DNA of 54,067 bases from Ruminococcus sp. AM22-13. Its GTDB lineage: Bacteria; Bacillota; Clostridia; Lachnospirales; Lachnospiraceae. Below are positions 1 through 8,960 of the stretch, piece by piece (within the stretch, counting starts at the first letter, position 1; the number at the start of each line of letters is the position of its first letter). The translations under genes and the position numbers were made by a program. The stretch covers positions 1-54,067 of the forward strand of contig NZ_QRIL01000024.1 in assembly GCF_003471165.1 (NCBI RefSeq), given 5' to 3'. The notes beneath the pieces are model-generated. The model was not told the DNA's origin. It saw only the letters and a list, made by a program, of their open reading frames with translations, and did no database searches.

Positions 1-107
1 TGGCTGTAAGGGATATTAACCATAAATATATTGTAGTAGATGAAAGCGTAAACTGTGCATGCCTGGAGAAGAGTTCGATTCTTGCAAGAAATAAGCAGCA
101 GTTTTGA
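1..107 (+). CDS. 3' end of an unrecognised gene (partial)
   Basis: Reading from base 3, 34 codons are open to a TGA at 105-107, so this is the C-terminal tail of a gene that begins outside the window. The tail holds a C-A-C cysteine pair but no motif that identifies a family. No function can be proposed. The next gene starts 51 bases downstream with its own ribosome site, and no terminator hairpin is obvious between them. Confidence 0.45.
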   Translation, partial: AVRDINHKYIVVDESVNCACLEKSSILARNKQQF

Positions 108-158
108 AATCTGGACAGGCATGTATTAAATTTCTCGGATTATTTTTTGGAGGTTTCC

Positions 159-1835
159 ATGGATAATAGATTAAAATTACCGGTAGGAATTGAAGATTTC
201 GAAGAAATCAGAAAAGAAGGTTTTTATTATATTGACAAAACAAAACTTATAGAGCAGCTTTTAATGAACTGGGGAAAGGTGAATCTCTTTACGCGTCCTC
301 GCCGTTTTGGCAAGACTTTAAATATGAGTATGTTTAAGTCTTTTTTTGAAATTGGTACGGATAAGTCTGTTTTTGATGAACTCTATATATCTCGCAATAA
401 AAAACTATGCAATGAGCATATGGGAAAATATCCGGTTATTTTTTTGTCACTTAAAGGCGTTGATGGATTAACTTTTGATATTGCTTTAAAACGTATCACT
501 ACTACAATGAAAAATGAAGCTCGCAGACATTATTATCTTAAAGACAGTGGCAAACTTGTAAATGAAGAGCGTATGCAGTATGAGCAGCTTTTATTAGGCC
601 AGATGGACGATGTGGCAGACAGTATTCGTTTGCTATCGGAACTTTTGTGCAAACATTATGGCAAAAAAGTAATCATCCTCATAGATGAATATGATGTACC
701 TCTGGATAAAGCGTTTAGTAATGGCTATTATGATGAAATGTCAGAACTCATTCGTGGACTACTGGGACAGGCTTTAAAGACAAATGACTTTCTACAGTTT
801 GCCATCTTGACAGGATGTCTGAGAGTATCTAAAGAAAGTATTTTTACCGGTATCAATAACTTTAAGGTATTATCCATCATGGATACAAGATTTGATGAGC
901 AATTTGGATTTACCGATGAAGAAGTTAAGCAAATACTTACTGATTATGGATTATCATCACATTTTGGAGAGATAAAGGAATGGTATGACGGTTACAGATT
1001 TGGTAATGCGGACGTATATTGTCCATGGGATGTTGTAAATTATATTGATTTGTTGTGTGCTGATTCCAAAGCATTACCACAGGATTTTTGGTCTAATTCC
1101 AGCGGTAATACTATTGTGCGCAGATTTATTGATAAGGCAAATGTTCAGACAAAAGCTGAAATAGAGAAGCTGATAGCAGGCGAAAGCATAGAAAAGGATG
1201 TTTTACAGGAATTGACATATAATGAAATCGATAAGAGCATAGAAAATCTCTGGAGTGTACTGCTTACTACTGGATATCTGACACAAAACGGCCGTACGAC
1301 AAGCGGAAAATATTTGCTGAAAATTCCAAACAGAGAAATAAGAAATCTGTTTAGCAGACAGATAAAGGAATGGTTCAGTGATGTTTCAAGAAGTGATGGA
1401 AAAGTACTTGAAGAGCTTTGTGGTGCATTTGTAAATAAAGAGCCGGAAAAGATAGAAAAGATATTTGGTGACTATTTGTGGAATACCATAAGTATTAGAG
1501 ACACTGCTGTAGCAAAGGAAAAGAAAGAAAACTTTTACCATGGAATCCTTTTGGGATTATTAGGTTATAAATCCACATGGCGTACGATGTCTAATGCGGA
1601 GTCCGGTACCGGATACAGCGATATCCTTGTAGAGGTTGGGGAAAACAGGACAGGCATAGCAATTGAATTAAAGTATGCAGAAGGTGGAGATATGAATGCT
1701 GCATGTGCTGAAGCATTGCAACAGATAGAAGAAAAAGACTACATTGCAAGATTGAAACAGGATGGTATGCAGAATTTTATAAAATATGGCATAGCATGTT
1801 TCAAGAAAAATTGTAAGGTGACTATGGGCGATTAG
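159..1835 (+). CDS. AAA-ATPase-like protein with C-terminal PD-(D/E)XK nuclease domain
   Basis: The N-terminus (LPVGIEDFEEIRKEGFYYID, then FTRPRRFGKTLNMSM with a degenerate P-loop) is the signature of the AAA_ATPase-like family (PF09820). IILIDEYDVPLDKA is its Walker B/sensor region. The C-terminal 120 residues, with SGTGYSDILVE and GIAIELKY, fit the PD-(D/E)XK domain (DUF1703) usual in this family, the D and E-x-K being candidate metal ligands. I start at ATG 159 because GGAGG at 149-153 is well spaced. A TTG at 147 is in frame but overlaps that ribosome site. Length (558 aa) is normal. The family is multicopy in gut Bacteroidetes and Clostridia; its biological role is unsettled. The gene appears intact and ends at a strong bidirectional terminator. 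Confidence 0.85.
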   Translation: MDNRLKLPVGIEDFEEIRKEGFYYIDKTKLIEQLLMNWGKVNLFTRPRRFGKTLNMSMFKSFFEIGTDKSVFDELYISRNKKLCNEHMGKYPVIFLSLKGVDGLTFDIALKRITTTMKNEARRHYYLKDSGKLVNEERMQYEQLLLGQMDDVADSIRLLSELLCKHYGKKVIILIDEYDVPLDKAFSNGYYDEMSELIRGLLGQALKTNDFLQFAILTGCLRVSKESIFTGINNFKVLSIMDTRFDEQFGFTDEEVKQILTDYGLSSHFGEIKEWYDGYRFGNADVYCPWDVVNYIDLLCADSKALPQDFWSNSSGNTIVRRFIDKANVQTKAEIEKLIAGESIEKDVLQELTYNEIDKSIENLWSVLLTTGYLTQNGRTTSGKYLLKIPNREIRNLFSRQIKEWFSDVSRSDGKVLEELCGAFVNKEPEKIEKIFGDYLWNTISIRDTAVAKEKKENFYHGILLGLLGYKSTWRTMSNAESGTGYSDILVEVGENRTGIAIELKYAEGGDMNAACAEALQQIEEKDYIARLKQDGMQNFIKYGIACFKKNCKVTMGD

Positions 1836-1893
1836 AAATGGTTTCCTGTTATCAATATCTCAGTTGAGAGAACTGATAACGGGAAACCATTTT
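1836..1893. terminator. bidirectional terminator
   Basis: Two long complementary arms (ATGGTTTCC-GTTATCA and TGATAAC-GGGAAACCAT) flank a 19-base loop, with A-rich sequence on one side and T-rich on the other. It separates the convergent nuclease and MATE genes and can serve both strands. Confidence 0.8.
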
Positions 1894-1895
1894 GG

Positions 1896-3236
1896 TTATT
1901 TGGCTGAGTTTTTATTTAACAGCCGGAAACAGATTGCAAAAAAGATAATTCCATATACAGTTGTGATAGGTGTCGCCATTCCAACATAAGTCAGAGATGT
2001 TTCCGGTAATCTCGACATAATGATAGATATCGGAATTCGGATGCAGAATGCGGAAGTGATTCCCTGGATCATAACAGGAATACTTTTTCCACAGCCATTA
2101 AAATATCCGATACTGCTGAAAAGTACACAAGTCAGTATACAGTCGGCAGAGAAACCTTTCAGGTAAGCGGCACTCTGCGCGATTACCTCGGAATCATTGG
2201 TAAAGAAAGAGGATAATACTCCGCCTCCGAAGAATCCTACCATAAAGATGATGATTCCAACGGAACATCCGGTAATGATTGCAGTGTAAAAACCCTTCCA
2301 TGCCCGGCTTTTCTTTCCGGCACCGATATTCTGCGCAACAAATGCTGATACACTCTGCATGACAGAGGATGGAACCAGCATAATAAAGGAAACGATTTTC
2401 TGTGCAATTCCATATCCGGCAGATGGCATCAGACCCATCTGATTGATAACAGAATTTACGACAAGAAATGAAATCTGAACCGTTGTCTCCTGAAGTGCAA
2501 TCGGCACACCTACGTTCAATATTTTCCCTAACTCTTCCTTATAAATCCGACATTGTTCTCTGGAAAATTCTATAGGCATATCCTGTTTCCTTAATACAAC
2601 GACAGAACAGACAACAGAGACAAACTGTGCAAATACAGTGGCAATGGCGGCACCTGCAACATCCATGTGAAATACTCCAACCAGAAGCAAATCTCCCAGA
2701 ATATTTACGACACAGGCAATTCCTACGAACAGAAGTGGAAGGTTTGCGTTTCCCACACCTCGCAGCACACCACTGATTACATTGTATGCAATGATAATAA
2801 CGATACCGGCAGAACAGATTCGGATATAAAGAATTGTTTTGCCAAAGGATTCAGCCGGCGCCTGTAAAAGGTGCGCAATCCCTCCGGCGGCAAATTCCAG
2901 TACAAATGTCATGATGACAGCAATGATCAGAAAAAGAATGATCGTAGTTCCGACCGCATTTCCTGCTTCTTTTGGTTTTTGTTCTCCGATGTGATGCCCG
3001 ATTATTACGGTGGAGCCCATTGCAAGGCTTGTAATGATAAAAGTAGCCATCTGCATAAAGGAACTTCCTGTTCCTACTGCGGAAATACTCGAAGCATTTC
3101 CGAATTTGCCGACAATCAGCAAATCAACTGCGCCATACGCAGCCTGCAGGATCAATGCTCCAAGTACCGGGATAGCAAACCGAAGCAAAGACTGGAACAC
3201 AGGTCCCTCTGTAAAACTTATTTCTTTTTTCGACAT
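1896..3236 (-). CDS. MATE family multidrug/organic cation exporter
   Basis: A polytopic protein of 446 residues with twelve hydrophobic segments and the two-fold MatE repeat. The N-terminus (GPVFQSLLRFAIPVLGALI, then AVDLLIVGKFG) and the internal QNIGAGK motif are typical of DinF/NorM-like MATE transporters in Firmicutes. It should exchange drugs or metabolites against Na+ or H+ at the cytoplasmic membrane. ATG 3236 has an AGGAGG eight bases upstream; an extension to 3305 adds a 23-residue hydrophilic leader without a ribosome site and is less likely. Substrate cannot be told from sequence. A second, diverged MATE lies at 5013. The upstream side carries a solitary 25-bp repeat end at 3319-3343. 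Confidence 0.9.
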   Translation of the reverse strand: MSKKEISFTEGPVFQSLLRFAIPVLGALILQAAYGAVDLLIVGKFGNASSISAVGTGSSFMQMATFIITSLAMGSTVIIGHHIGEQKPKEAGNAVGTTIILFLIIAVIMTFVLEFAAGGIAHLLQAPAESFGKTILYIRICSAGIVIIIAYNVISGVLRGVGNANLPLLFVGIACVVNILGDLLLVGVFHMDVAGAAIATVFAQFVSVVCSVVVLRKQDMPIEFSREQCRIYKEELGKILNVGVPIALQETTVQISFLVVNSVINQMGLMPSAGYGIAQKIVSFIMLVPSSVMQSVSAFVAQNIGAGKKSRAWKGFYTAIITGCSVGIIIFMVGFFGGGVLSSFFTNDSEVIAQSAAYLKGFSADCILTCVLFSSIGYFNGCGKSIPVMIQGITSAFCIRIPISIIMSRLPETSLTYVGMATPITTVYGIIFFAICFRLLNKNSAK

Positions 3237-3318
3237 TTTTTCCTCCTGAGAATGTGGCTTGAATGCTTCCGATAGTAACGAGTGTACCAACAAATTGTGA
3301 CGCACATCTTACAGAAAG

Positions 3319-3343
3319 CATTTTTCAAACACACTCTAGTGTA
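3319..3343. repeat. solitary MITE-like terminal repeat
   Basis: These 25 bases match the reverse complement of the left arm of the inverted-repeat element at 13837-13933 at 24 of 25 positions (core CACACTCTAGTGTA). No partner arm is visible within 100 bases, so this is a relic end or half element. It lies in the promoter region of the MATE gene. Confidence 0.6.
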
Positions 3344-3608
3344 TTGATTGCTTGTTATCTGAAGCATTTAGATATTATCAGTATAACATAGTTATTGCGC
3401 ACATTCTACTGTCACGTTGATAACCTTGTAAGTCTTGGAGTTACTGTGTTACTGTTTACTCAGTGCCTTGTAACAATCTTTTTTCCATATCAAGTAAGCT
3501 CCATGTTCTGATTGCGAATATTAGTTGAAGTATGTTACTATAAGAAAAAACATACCTATATCATATGATTTTTGACGAGGTAAATCAGATGGCTGGTGAC
3601 ACAGAAAC
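3344..3608. other. intergenic region with degenerate repeat
   Basis: AT-rich spacer between a divergent gene pair, so both promoters should lie here. At 3489-3524 it holds ATCAAGTAAG followed by ATTGCGAATAT, which are the two ends of the intergenic repeat seen in full at 13607-13763, with the centre lost. No convincing promoter box was picked out. Confidence 0.4.
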
Positions 3609-3629
3609 ATGATAAGAAAGGCAAAAAAC

Positions 3630-3902
3630 ATGGCAGCAGAAAGAACAGAAGAACTATATAAGGTTTTGCTCAGCAAGGGCTATCCGAAGGAGCTTTGTGC
3701 AGAGATCGCATATAAAAATATGAATACAGATTATACTGCAACCAGAATGCTGGGTTATTTATATCGGTATACAAATCCTAAAATCGAAGATCTGGTAGAT
3801 GAGATGCTGGCGATTTTAAGTGACCGGGCGCAGATAATAGAGAAAAAGGAATCTGAACATGCGCAGGCAGTGATCAGTGAAATGTACCGGAAGGGATTAT
3901 AA
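3630..3902 (+). CDS. small conserved hypothetical protein
   Basis: About 90 residues, mostly helical and charged, beginning MAAERTEELYKVLLSKGY. ATG 3630 is preceded by GAAAGGC; an in-frame ATG at 3609 would add seven basic residues. I do not recognise a domain. It contains a Y-P-K-E-L-C-A-E-I-A stretch and a C-terminal E/K-rich helix. It lies 29 bases before the transglutaminase-like gene on the same strand, so the two are probably co-transcribed. No membrane segment or signal peptide is present. Confidence 0.6.
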   Translation: MAAERTEELYKVLLSKGYPKELCAEIAYKNMNTDYTATRMLGYLYRYTNPKIEDLVDEMLAILSDRAQIIEKKESEHAQAVISEMYRKGL

Positions 3903-3931
3903 GTGACGAAGAACTTGGAGATAAGATAACA

Positions 3932-4957
3932 ATGGAGCAATATTATTACAACCATATGAATAAGGCGCAGCAGGCTGCATATCACAGCATTCTTAGCGGT
4001 GTGAAAAACCTGGCGGATGAATTTCAGATTCCGGCATTAGAGGGAGAAGAACTTTATAATGTATTTTTCCAGATGCGTCTGGATCATCCGGAGATATTCT
4101 GGGTGAGCAGTTATAAATACCGGTATTATAAAGACTCTCCGAATCTGATTTTTATTCCGGAGTATCTTTTTGATAAAAAGAAGATTTGCGAACATCAAAA
4201 GGCTATGACTGCCAGAGTTGAGAAGCTGATTCGCCCGGCTCAGAAGCTGTCTGAGTGGGAGAAAGAAAAGTATGTACATGATTTTATCTGTGAAAATATC
4301 CGCTATGACAAACTGAAAAAATCATATTCCCATGAAATTATTGGACCGCTTGGACAAGGCGTTGGTGTATGTGAGGGAATCGCAAAAGCAGTAAAGGTTT
4401 TGTTAGATGCACTGGGAGTCTGGTGTGTGATTGCAATCTGTGGAAATAATCCTGAGAAGGGGATTAAGTATCGTCACACATGGAATATCGTAAAAATAGG
4501 AGGGACATATTATCATCTGGATGCGACCTTTGATAATACCCTGGGGAAAGATCGTGAGACTTCTGAAATCCGCTATGATTATTTCAATCTGGATGATTCA
4601 CAGATTTTCAGGGATCATGAGCCTCTTATTGCGCCGGCGCCTCACTGCGGTGATCATGAGCACTTTTACTATAAGGAGAAGAAGCTTTCTTTTACTAAGA
4701 AAGAGGATGTGTATAAACGTTCTTTGCAAGCGGCGAAGAAAGGCAGGATACTTATTTTTCACTGGAGAGGCGGTTATCTGACAAAGGAAGTACTGAAGGA
4801 ATTGCTGGAGCTTATCCGGAAAGCAGGAGATGAGAAAGACAAAACAGCAATGGTCAGCATAAACTGGCCGCAGGCAGTTATTCGTGTTCAGTATACGGAT
4901 ATGCAGGTACAGGAGAGTGTGACAATAGAGGAAGCGAATGAAGGGGAAAAGGAGTAA
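3932..4957 (+). CDS. transglutaminase-like cysteine protein
   Basis: A 341-residue protein with a central transglutaminase-core fold. The catalytic triad can be read directly: C147 in GVGVCEGIAKA, H182 in YRHTWNIV and D197 in YHLDATFD. Transglutaminase-like proteins in bacteria usually act as cysteine peptidases or amidases rather than cross-linkers. No signal peptide is visible, so it is probably cytoplasmic. The N-terminal 90 residues resemble the helical lead-in often found with this domain in clostridia, and the last 90 residues carry no recognised domain. It probably shares a transcript with the small gene upstream. The MATE gene follows after 55 bases. Confidence 0.75.
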   Translation: MEQYYYNHMNKAQQAAYHSILSGVKNLADEFQIPALEGEELYNVFFQMRLDHPEIFWVSSYKYRYYKDSPNLIFIPEYLFDKKKICEHQKAMTARVEKLIRPAQKLSEWEKEKYVHDFICENIRYDKLKKSYSHEIIGPLGQGVGVCEGIAKAVKVLLDALGVWCVIAICGNNPEKGIKYRHTWNIVKIGGTYYHLDATFDNTLGKDRETSEIRYDYFNLDDSQIFRDHEPLIAPAPHCGDHEHFYYKEKKLSFTKKEDVYKRSLQAAKKGRILIFHWRGGYLTKEVLKELLELIRKAGDEKDKTAMVSINWPQAVIRVQYTDMQVQESVTIEEANEGEKE

Positions 4958-5012
4958 GATAGTTGGCTTTTTTGTGATAAAATAAAGAAAAAACGGGAAG
5001 GTATCAAAAATT

Positions 5013-6359
5013 ATGAAAAAGGATTCAAGAATGACAGAAGGAAGTATCTCCGGAAAAATCATCCTTTTTGCCATTCCACTGTTTCTCGGAAATCTGTTTC
5101 AGCAGTTGTATAATACAGCAGATTCCCTGATTGTAGGCAATTTTCTTGGAAGTAATGCGTTGGCTGCAGTCAGTTCTTCCGGAAATCTGATTTTTTTGAT
5201 GGTGGGATTTATCAATGGAATTGCCATGGGAGCCGGAGTTGTTGTTGCCAGATATTATGGGGCAAAAATAAAGGACTGTCTGCAGAAAGCAATCCATACA
5301 ACCGTAGCGTTTGGACTTGTGGCTGGTGTAGTGTTGACGGTTATGGGAATGTTTCTGGCTCCCAAAATTCTGGTACTGATGGGAACACCTGCTGATGTGC
5401 TGTCGGAGTCCATCGTGTATTTCCGAACATATTTTGCAGGATCCATAGGGGTTGTTATGTACAATATTTTTGTTGGAATCCTGCAGTCTGTCGGAGATAG
5501 TCATCACCCCCTGATTTATCTGATCATCTCTTCATGCATCAATGTTGTACTGGATATTTTTTTTATTGCAGGTCTTGGTATGGGTGTTGGTTCAGCTGCA
5601 CTGGCAACAGCTATTTCTCAGTTTGTCAGCGCCATTCTTTGTATGATCCACCTGATGCGTGTGGAAGAAGAATATCGGTTAGAGTTGAGAATGATCCGTT
5701 TTGACAGACATATGCTAAAACAGATTATTCAGAATGGCGTGCCGTCCGGGTTCCAGAATTCAGTGATAGCTATTGCAAATGTTTTTGTGCAGTCAAATAT
5801 CAATGCATTTGGGAAAATGGCAATGGCAGGCTGTGGTTCCTATTCAAAGGTAGAGGGATTTGCTTTTTTGCCGGTAACATGTTTTACAATGGCCCTGACA
5901 ACTTTTGTCAGCCAGAATCTTGGTGCCAGACAGTATGAACGTGCGAAAAAAGGTGCAAGATTTGGAGTTATTTGTTCGGTGATCATTGCAGAATTGATCG
6001 GTATTATCATATATGCGGCGGCACCGGTACTGATCGCTGCTTTTAACAGAGATCCAAGTGTAATACATTATGGTGTGATGCAGGCGAGAATAATTGCGTT
6101 GTTTTATTGTCTGCTGGCATTTTCGCATTGTATCGCAGCAGTACTACGTGGATCCGGTCATGCGGCAGTCCCCATGATAGTCATGCTTTGTGACTGGTGT
6201 CTGTTTCGTGTGAGCTATATCACGGTAGCAGTCCGCCTTATCTCAGATATCCGGGTGATATTCTGGGCATATCCCCTGACCTGGAGCATCAGCTCTGTGA
6301 TTTTCCTGTATCTGTTTTTGAGGGGAAAATGGGTATACGGATTTGAGAAAGAGAAATAG
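5013..6359 (+). CDS. MATE family exporter
   Basis: A 448-residue protein with twelve hydrophobic segments. It begins MTEGSISGKIILFAIPLFLG and continues QQLYNTADSLIVGNFLG, a classic MATE N-terminus in Firmicutes, with SQNLGARQYERA in the second half. It is expected to be a cation-coupled exporter in the cytoplasmic membrane. It is clearly diverged from the MATE at 1896, so the pair is not a recent duplication. Transcription ends at a hairpin about 10 bases after the stop. No adjacent regulator points to a substrate. Confidence 0.9.
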   Translation: MKKDSRMTEGSISGKIILFAIPLFLGNLFQQLYNTADSLIVGNFLGSNALAAVSSSGNLIFLMVGFINGIAMGAGVVVARYYGAKIKDCLQKAIHTTVAFGLVAGVVLTVMGMFLAPKILVLMGTPADVLSESIVYFRTYFAGSIGVVMYNIFVGILQSVGDSHHPLIYLIISSCINVVLDIFFIAGLGMGVGSAALATAISQFVSAILCMIHLMRVEEEYRLELRMIRFDRHMLKQIIQNGVPSGFQNSVIAIANVFVQSNINAFGKMAMAGCGSYSKVEGFAFLPVTCFTMALTTFVSQNLGARQYERAKKGARFGVICSVIIAELIGIIIYAAAPVLIAAFNRDPSVIHYGVMQARIIALFYCLLAFSHCIAAVLRGSGHAAVPMIVMLCDWCLFRVSYITVAVRLISDIRVIFWAYPLTWSISSVIFLYLFLRGKWVYGFEKEK

Positions 6360-6369
6360 ATAGAATCGG

Positions 6370-6402
6370 AAACAGCAGCTATATACAAGGCTGCTGTTTT
6401 TG
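6370..6402 (+). terminator. rho-independent terminator
   Basis: AACAGCAGC and GCTGCTGTT arms with a short AT loop and a T run follow the MATE stop codon. Confidence 0.85.
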
Positions 6403-6450
6403 AGTATAATAGTAGAAATAAGCAGTGCAAATTGAGGAAGGATCATTCAA

Positions 6451-7956
6451 ATGATAGTTAACAAGTGTTCGGAAAATTTACTTAAAAAATCAAAAAAATT
6501 ATATGAGAATTACAGGGATAATTGTACAGTGGTCCAGAGAATGCTGGAAAAATATAAAAAGATATATCCCAATATTTCTGATTATTCTATTATGCATTTT
6601 ATAGATATTGCAGAATTTTGTGATTTAATCATGGATAGACAGAAGTTGGAAGATTTGAATGAAGATGAGTGCTACTGCCTTTTGATGGCGGCTCTGTTTG
6701 CTCATACCGGATTTGGTTTAAATCAGGAAATTATGAATAAATATATAAACAAGCTGGGAATCCAAAAGCAGATTCAATCGCTTACATTCTTGCAGATCAT
6801 GAGCAAATATCATGCTTTGTTCAGTGTGTGTCTGATAGAAGAATATGGAGATATATTTGAATTTCCGTCAGAGATACATAAACATGCCATAATCAGTATG
6901 TTGCGTTTTATGGGAGAAAATAGTGATGATATAAATCAACTGGAAGAAATTTTGGTATTAGACAATAAAAATACTGTCAGATTGAAGGATCTGGCAGCAG
7001 TTCTTGTGGTTGGAAATCAGCTTGCAGAATTGAAAAATATAAATCCTGATCTGGATTATGAGGATTTTGATAAATATAATTCTGAAGAGATTGTTGGATT
7101 TGTTGAAAGAAATGTCGTAAGAAGCATTTCCGTTAAAGGTGGTAAACTTGTGATAGAAGCAGGTGGATCAGATTCAGCATATGCACTGATTGAAAGAAAA
7201 GTCAATATAATTATCAATAATTTTAATAAGATTCTCAGAAGTCTCACTCATGAGTCGGGTGACAATACCAGTCTTTTTTGCATTGATTCGATAGAGCTCA
7301 AGTGTGTTCTGTCTGCTGAAAATTCAGAGAAGATCTATCTTAATAAAGAAATTGAAGAATCATGGACAGAAGAGGATATTGAACTTTTTCATAAACTTTC
7401 TTTTGAAGAAAGAGTATTTTATGCGGATTATCTGTCTACAGAGTTTGAGATCACCAAATTTCTTATGGACTTTGCAAAAATAAATAAAGCAGTACTTGCG
7501 GGATTAGAGTATAGAGTAAAATCACCGAAATCCTTATATAATAAGCTCTATCAGAGAGTAGAGAAATCTTTTTTCGATTCAATAGCGGATGTTATTCGTT
7601 ATACAGTGATACTGGAGCCGAAAAATTATGTTGAACAGATACGCTCTGTGACAGATGCTTTGCATGAGAAAAACTGGAAGATCTATTCGTTGAAAAATTA
7701 TTGGGTCAATGACAGCTTTCCATATAATGGTGTAAATGCCAAGTTTAAAAACTCACGCAACTATCGTATTGAAATCCAGTTCCATACTCAGGAAAGCTTT
7801 GATGTGAAAATGAGTGAGGAAGATCATAAACTGTATGAACAAAGAAGAGTTTTAGAACCGGGCTGTGATGAATATAACAGAATATTACAGTTACAGCTGA
7901 AATTATATTCAGATATGGAATATCCTGAAAATATTGCAGATTTAGAAAAAATTTAA
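6451..7956 (+). CDS. HD-like domain fused to RelA/SpoT-type nucleotidyltransferase domain
   Basis: A 501-residue protein. The first half resembles HD-type regulatory domains: H49 in IMHFIDIAEF, then a helix ending LLMAALFAHTGFG, where the usual H-D is H85-T86, so hydrolase activity is doubtful. The C-terminal 150 residues look like a RelA/SpoT nucleotidyltransferase: R355-x-K in YRVKSPKSLYNKL, D380-x-x-R383 in IADVIRYTVIL, and E441 in YRIEIQFHTQESF. The later H-K-L-Y-E-Q-R-R stretch is like RelA/SpoT domains of phage-borne and toxin proteins. The key synthetase residues are kept, so pyrophosphate transfer from ATP to a nucleotide or another acceptor is plausible. The order hydrolase-like then synthetase mimics long Rel enzymes, but there is no TGS or ACT part. 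Single gene with its own ribosome site; a repeat element begins three bases after the stop. Confidence 0.65.
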   Translation: MIVNKCSENLLKKSKKLYENYRDNCTVVQRMLEKYKKIYPNISDYSIMHFIDIAEFCDLIMDRQKLEDLNEDECYCLLMAALFAHTGFGLNQEIMNKYINKLGIQKQIQSLTFLQIMSKYHALFSVCLIEEYGDIFEFPSEIHKHAIISMLRFMGENSDDINQLEEILVLDNKNTVRLKDLAAVLVVGNQLAELKNINPDLDYEDFDKYNSEEIVGFVERNVVRSISVKGGKLVIEAGGSDSAYALIERKVNIIINNFNKILRSLTHESGDNTSLFCIDSIELKCVLSAENSEKIYLNKEIEESWTEEDIELFHKLSFEERVFYADYLSTEFEITKFLMDFAKINKAVLAGLEYRVKSPKSLYNKLYQRVEKSFFDSIADVIRYTVILEPKNYVEQIRSVTDALHEKNWKIYSLKNYWVNDSFPYNGVNAKFKNSRNYRIEIQFHTQESFDVKMSEEDHKLYEQRRVLEPGCDEYNRILQLQLKLYSDMEYPENIADLEKI

Positions 7957-7959
7957 CTG

Positions 7960-8002
7960 AATCAAGTAAGTCCTCTGCTTCAATTGCAAATATCCGCCTG
8001 AC
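7960..8002. repeat. intergenic repeat, internally deleted copy
   Basis: Begins AATCAAGTAAGTCC-TCTGCTTCAATTGC and ends AATATCCGCCTGAC. Both ends match the full element at 13607-13763, but about 110 bases between two ATTGC(G)AA stretches are missing, as expected for recombination between short direct repeats. Confidence 0.6.
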
Positions 8003-8008
8003 CCTACA

Positions 8009-8059
8009 GCATCAAATGTTATAGCAGGAGGTACCGGATAATTCCGGGTCATTTGATGC
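8009..8059. other. long hairpin in the BMC leader region
   Basis: GCATCAAATG (8009-8018) and CATTTGATGC (8050-8059) form a perfect 10-bp stem; the loop holds a second palindrome (CCGG-ATAATT-CCGG). There is no T run, so it is not a simple terminator. It lies about 280 bases before the first shell gene in a 386-base gap. It could be an operator, an RNA structure or part of a repeat. Confidence 0.4.
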
Positions 8060-8342
8060 ATGACGATTAAAACCTGACAACAGCAGATTGTTGTTCTCCA
8101 TATTAGTATATGTTCTGCATAGAAGCTTGTGAATGGTTGTAAGAGAGAAGATTTATGAAAATAGTGAAAAATAAACAATCCAACAGCTATACTCTTGAAG
8201 ATAATGTGGGATTATGTTGTATTATGTGAATTTTTGTGAGATTTCAGTAGAAAATAGCTTGTAATTATAATGAAAACAAGATATACTAGTATAAAAGACA
8301 ACAGTCGGGAGAACCATTTTCCCGTCTCGTAAGGAGGATAAA

Positions 8343-8642
8343 ATGGCAAAAAACTATGATGGCATGGCAGTTGGGGCATTTGAACTGGATAACCTGGTAG
8401 CTTGCTTTGTCGCTCTCGATGCAGCATCCAAGGCTGCAAACGTAACGATTCAAAGCGTCGAACGAAACCGACTGAAAAGCGGAGCATGTGTAAAAATACG
8501 CGGCAGTGTTTCTGATGTGAATGCAGCAATGGAAGTGGCCTTAGAGACAGCCAAACCCCTTGGCAAGATTGTTTCTCACACAGTGATCGCATCACCTTCC
8601 GCAGATACTGAAGTGGCACTTAAGATGACCATTAACAAATAG
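8343..8642 (+). CDS. bacterial microcompartment shell protein (BMC-H)
   Basis: Ninety-nine residues forming one BMC domain. AVGAFELDNLVACFVALDAA corresponds to the usual ALGxIET-x-G-x-x-A-x-x-A-x-D start, followed by GACVKIRGSVSDVNAAMEVA and the closing SHTVIASPSA. Such proteins form hexamers that tile the shell of a metabolosome. It has an AAGGAGG ribosome site and is followed after a few bases by a second, different BMC gene, so the pair is co-expressed. No pentameric vertex protein (EutN/CcmL) or core enzymes are encoded next to it, so either the rest is elsewhere or the locus is reduced. Confidence 0.9.
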   Translation: MAKNYDGMAVGAFELDNLVACFVALDAASKAANVTIQSVERNRLKSGACVKIRGSVSDVNAAMEVALETAKPLGKIVSHTVIASPSADTEVALKMTINK

Positions 8643-8666
8643 AACATGTCAGGAGGAAATGAGAAG

Positions 8667-8954
8667 ATGTCATATGGAGCATTAGGATTAGTAGAGGTTG
8701 TGGGAAGCTGTAATGCAGTAGTTGTCCTTGACCAGATGCTGAAAACATCAGATGTGGAATTCCGTACCTGGCATACCAAGTGCGGAGGTCACGCAACTAT
8801 ATTCTTAAGTGGCGATATAGCAGCAGTAAAGGCAGCAGTAGATGCTGTAAAGGGAAACCCGCCCTGTGAAATTATAGCAGCAGCTGTAATCTCAGCACCG
8901 TCTGAAGAAACATCAAGACTGGTGAAAGAAGAGGAAGAAAAACACCATAAATAA
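8667..8954 (+). CDS. bacterial microcompartment shell protein (BMC-H), second type
   Basis: Ninety-five residues with a classic BMC start (YGALGLVEVVGSCNAVVVLD) and a middle AVKAAVDAVKG. The end (AAAVISAPSEETSRLVKEEE) carries a charged tail. It differs strongly from the preceding BMC protein, which suggests a mixed shell rather than duplicates. I choose ATG 8667 because AGGAGG at 8651-8656 fits it. An upstream in-frame ATG at 8646 would place the ribosome site inside the gene. Co-transcribed with the first shell gene and closed by a terminator at 8961. Confidence 0.9.
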   Translation: MSYGALGLVEVVGSCNAVVVLDQMLKTSDVEFRTWHTKCGGHATIFLSGDIAAVKAAVDAVKGNPPCEIIAAAVISAPSEETSRLVKEEEEKHHK

Positions 8955-8960
8955 TAGCTA

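Noticed and set aside
66..90. GTTCGATTC stretch as a tRNA T-arm
   Set aside because: No acceptor or anticodon stem can be drawn and it lies in an open C-terminal frame.
2667..3275. Plus-strand open frames of up to 134 codons within the MATE gene
   Set aside because: They overlap a strongly conserved transporter on the other strand, lack ribosome sites and show no family features.
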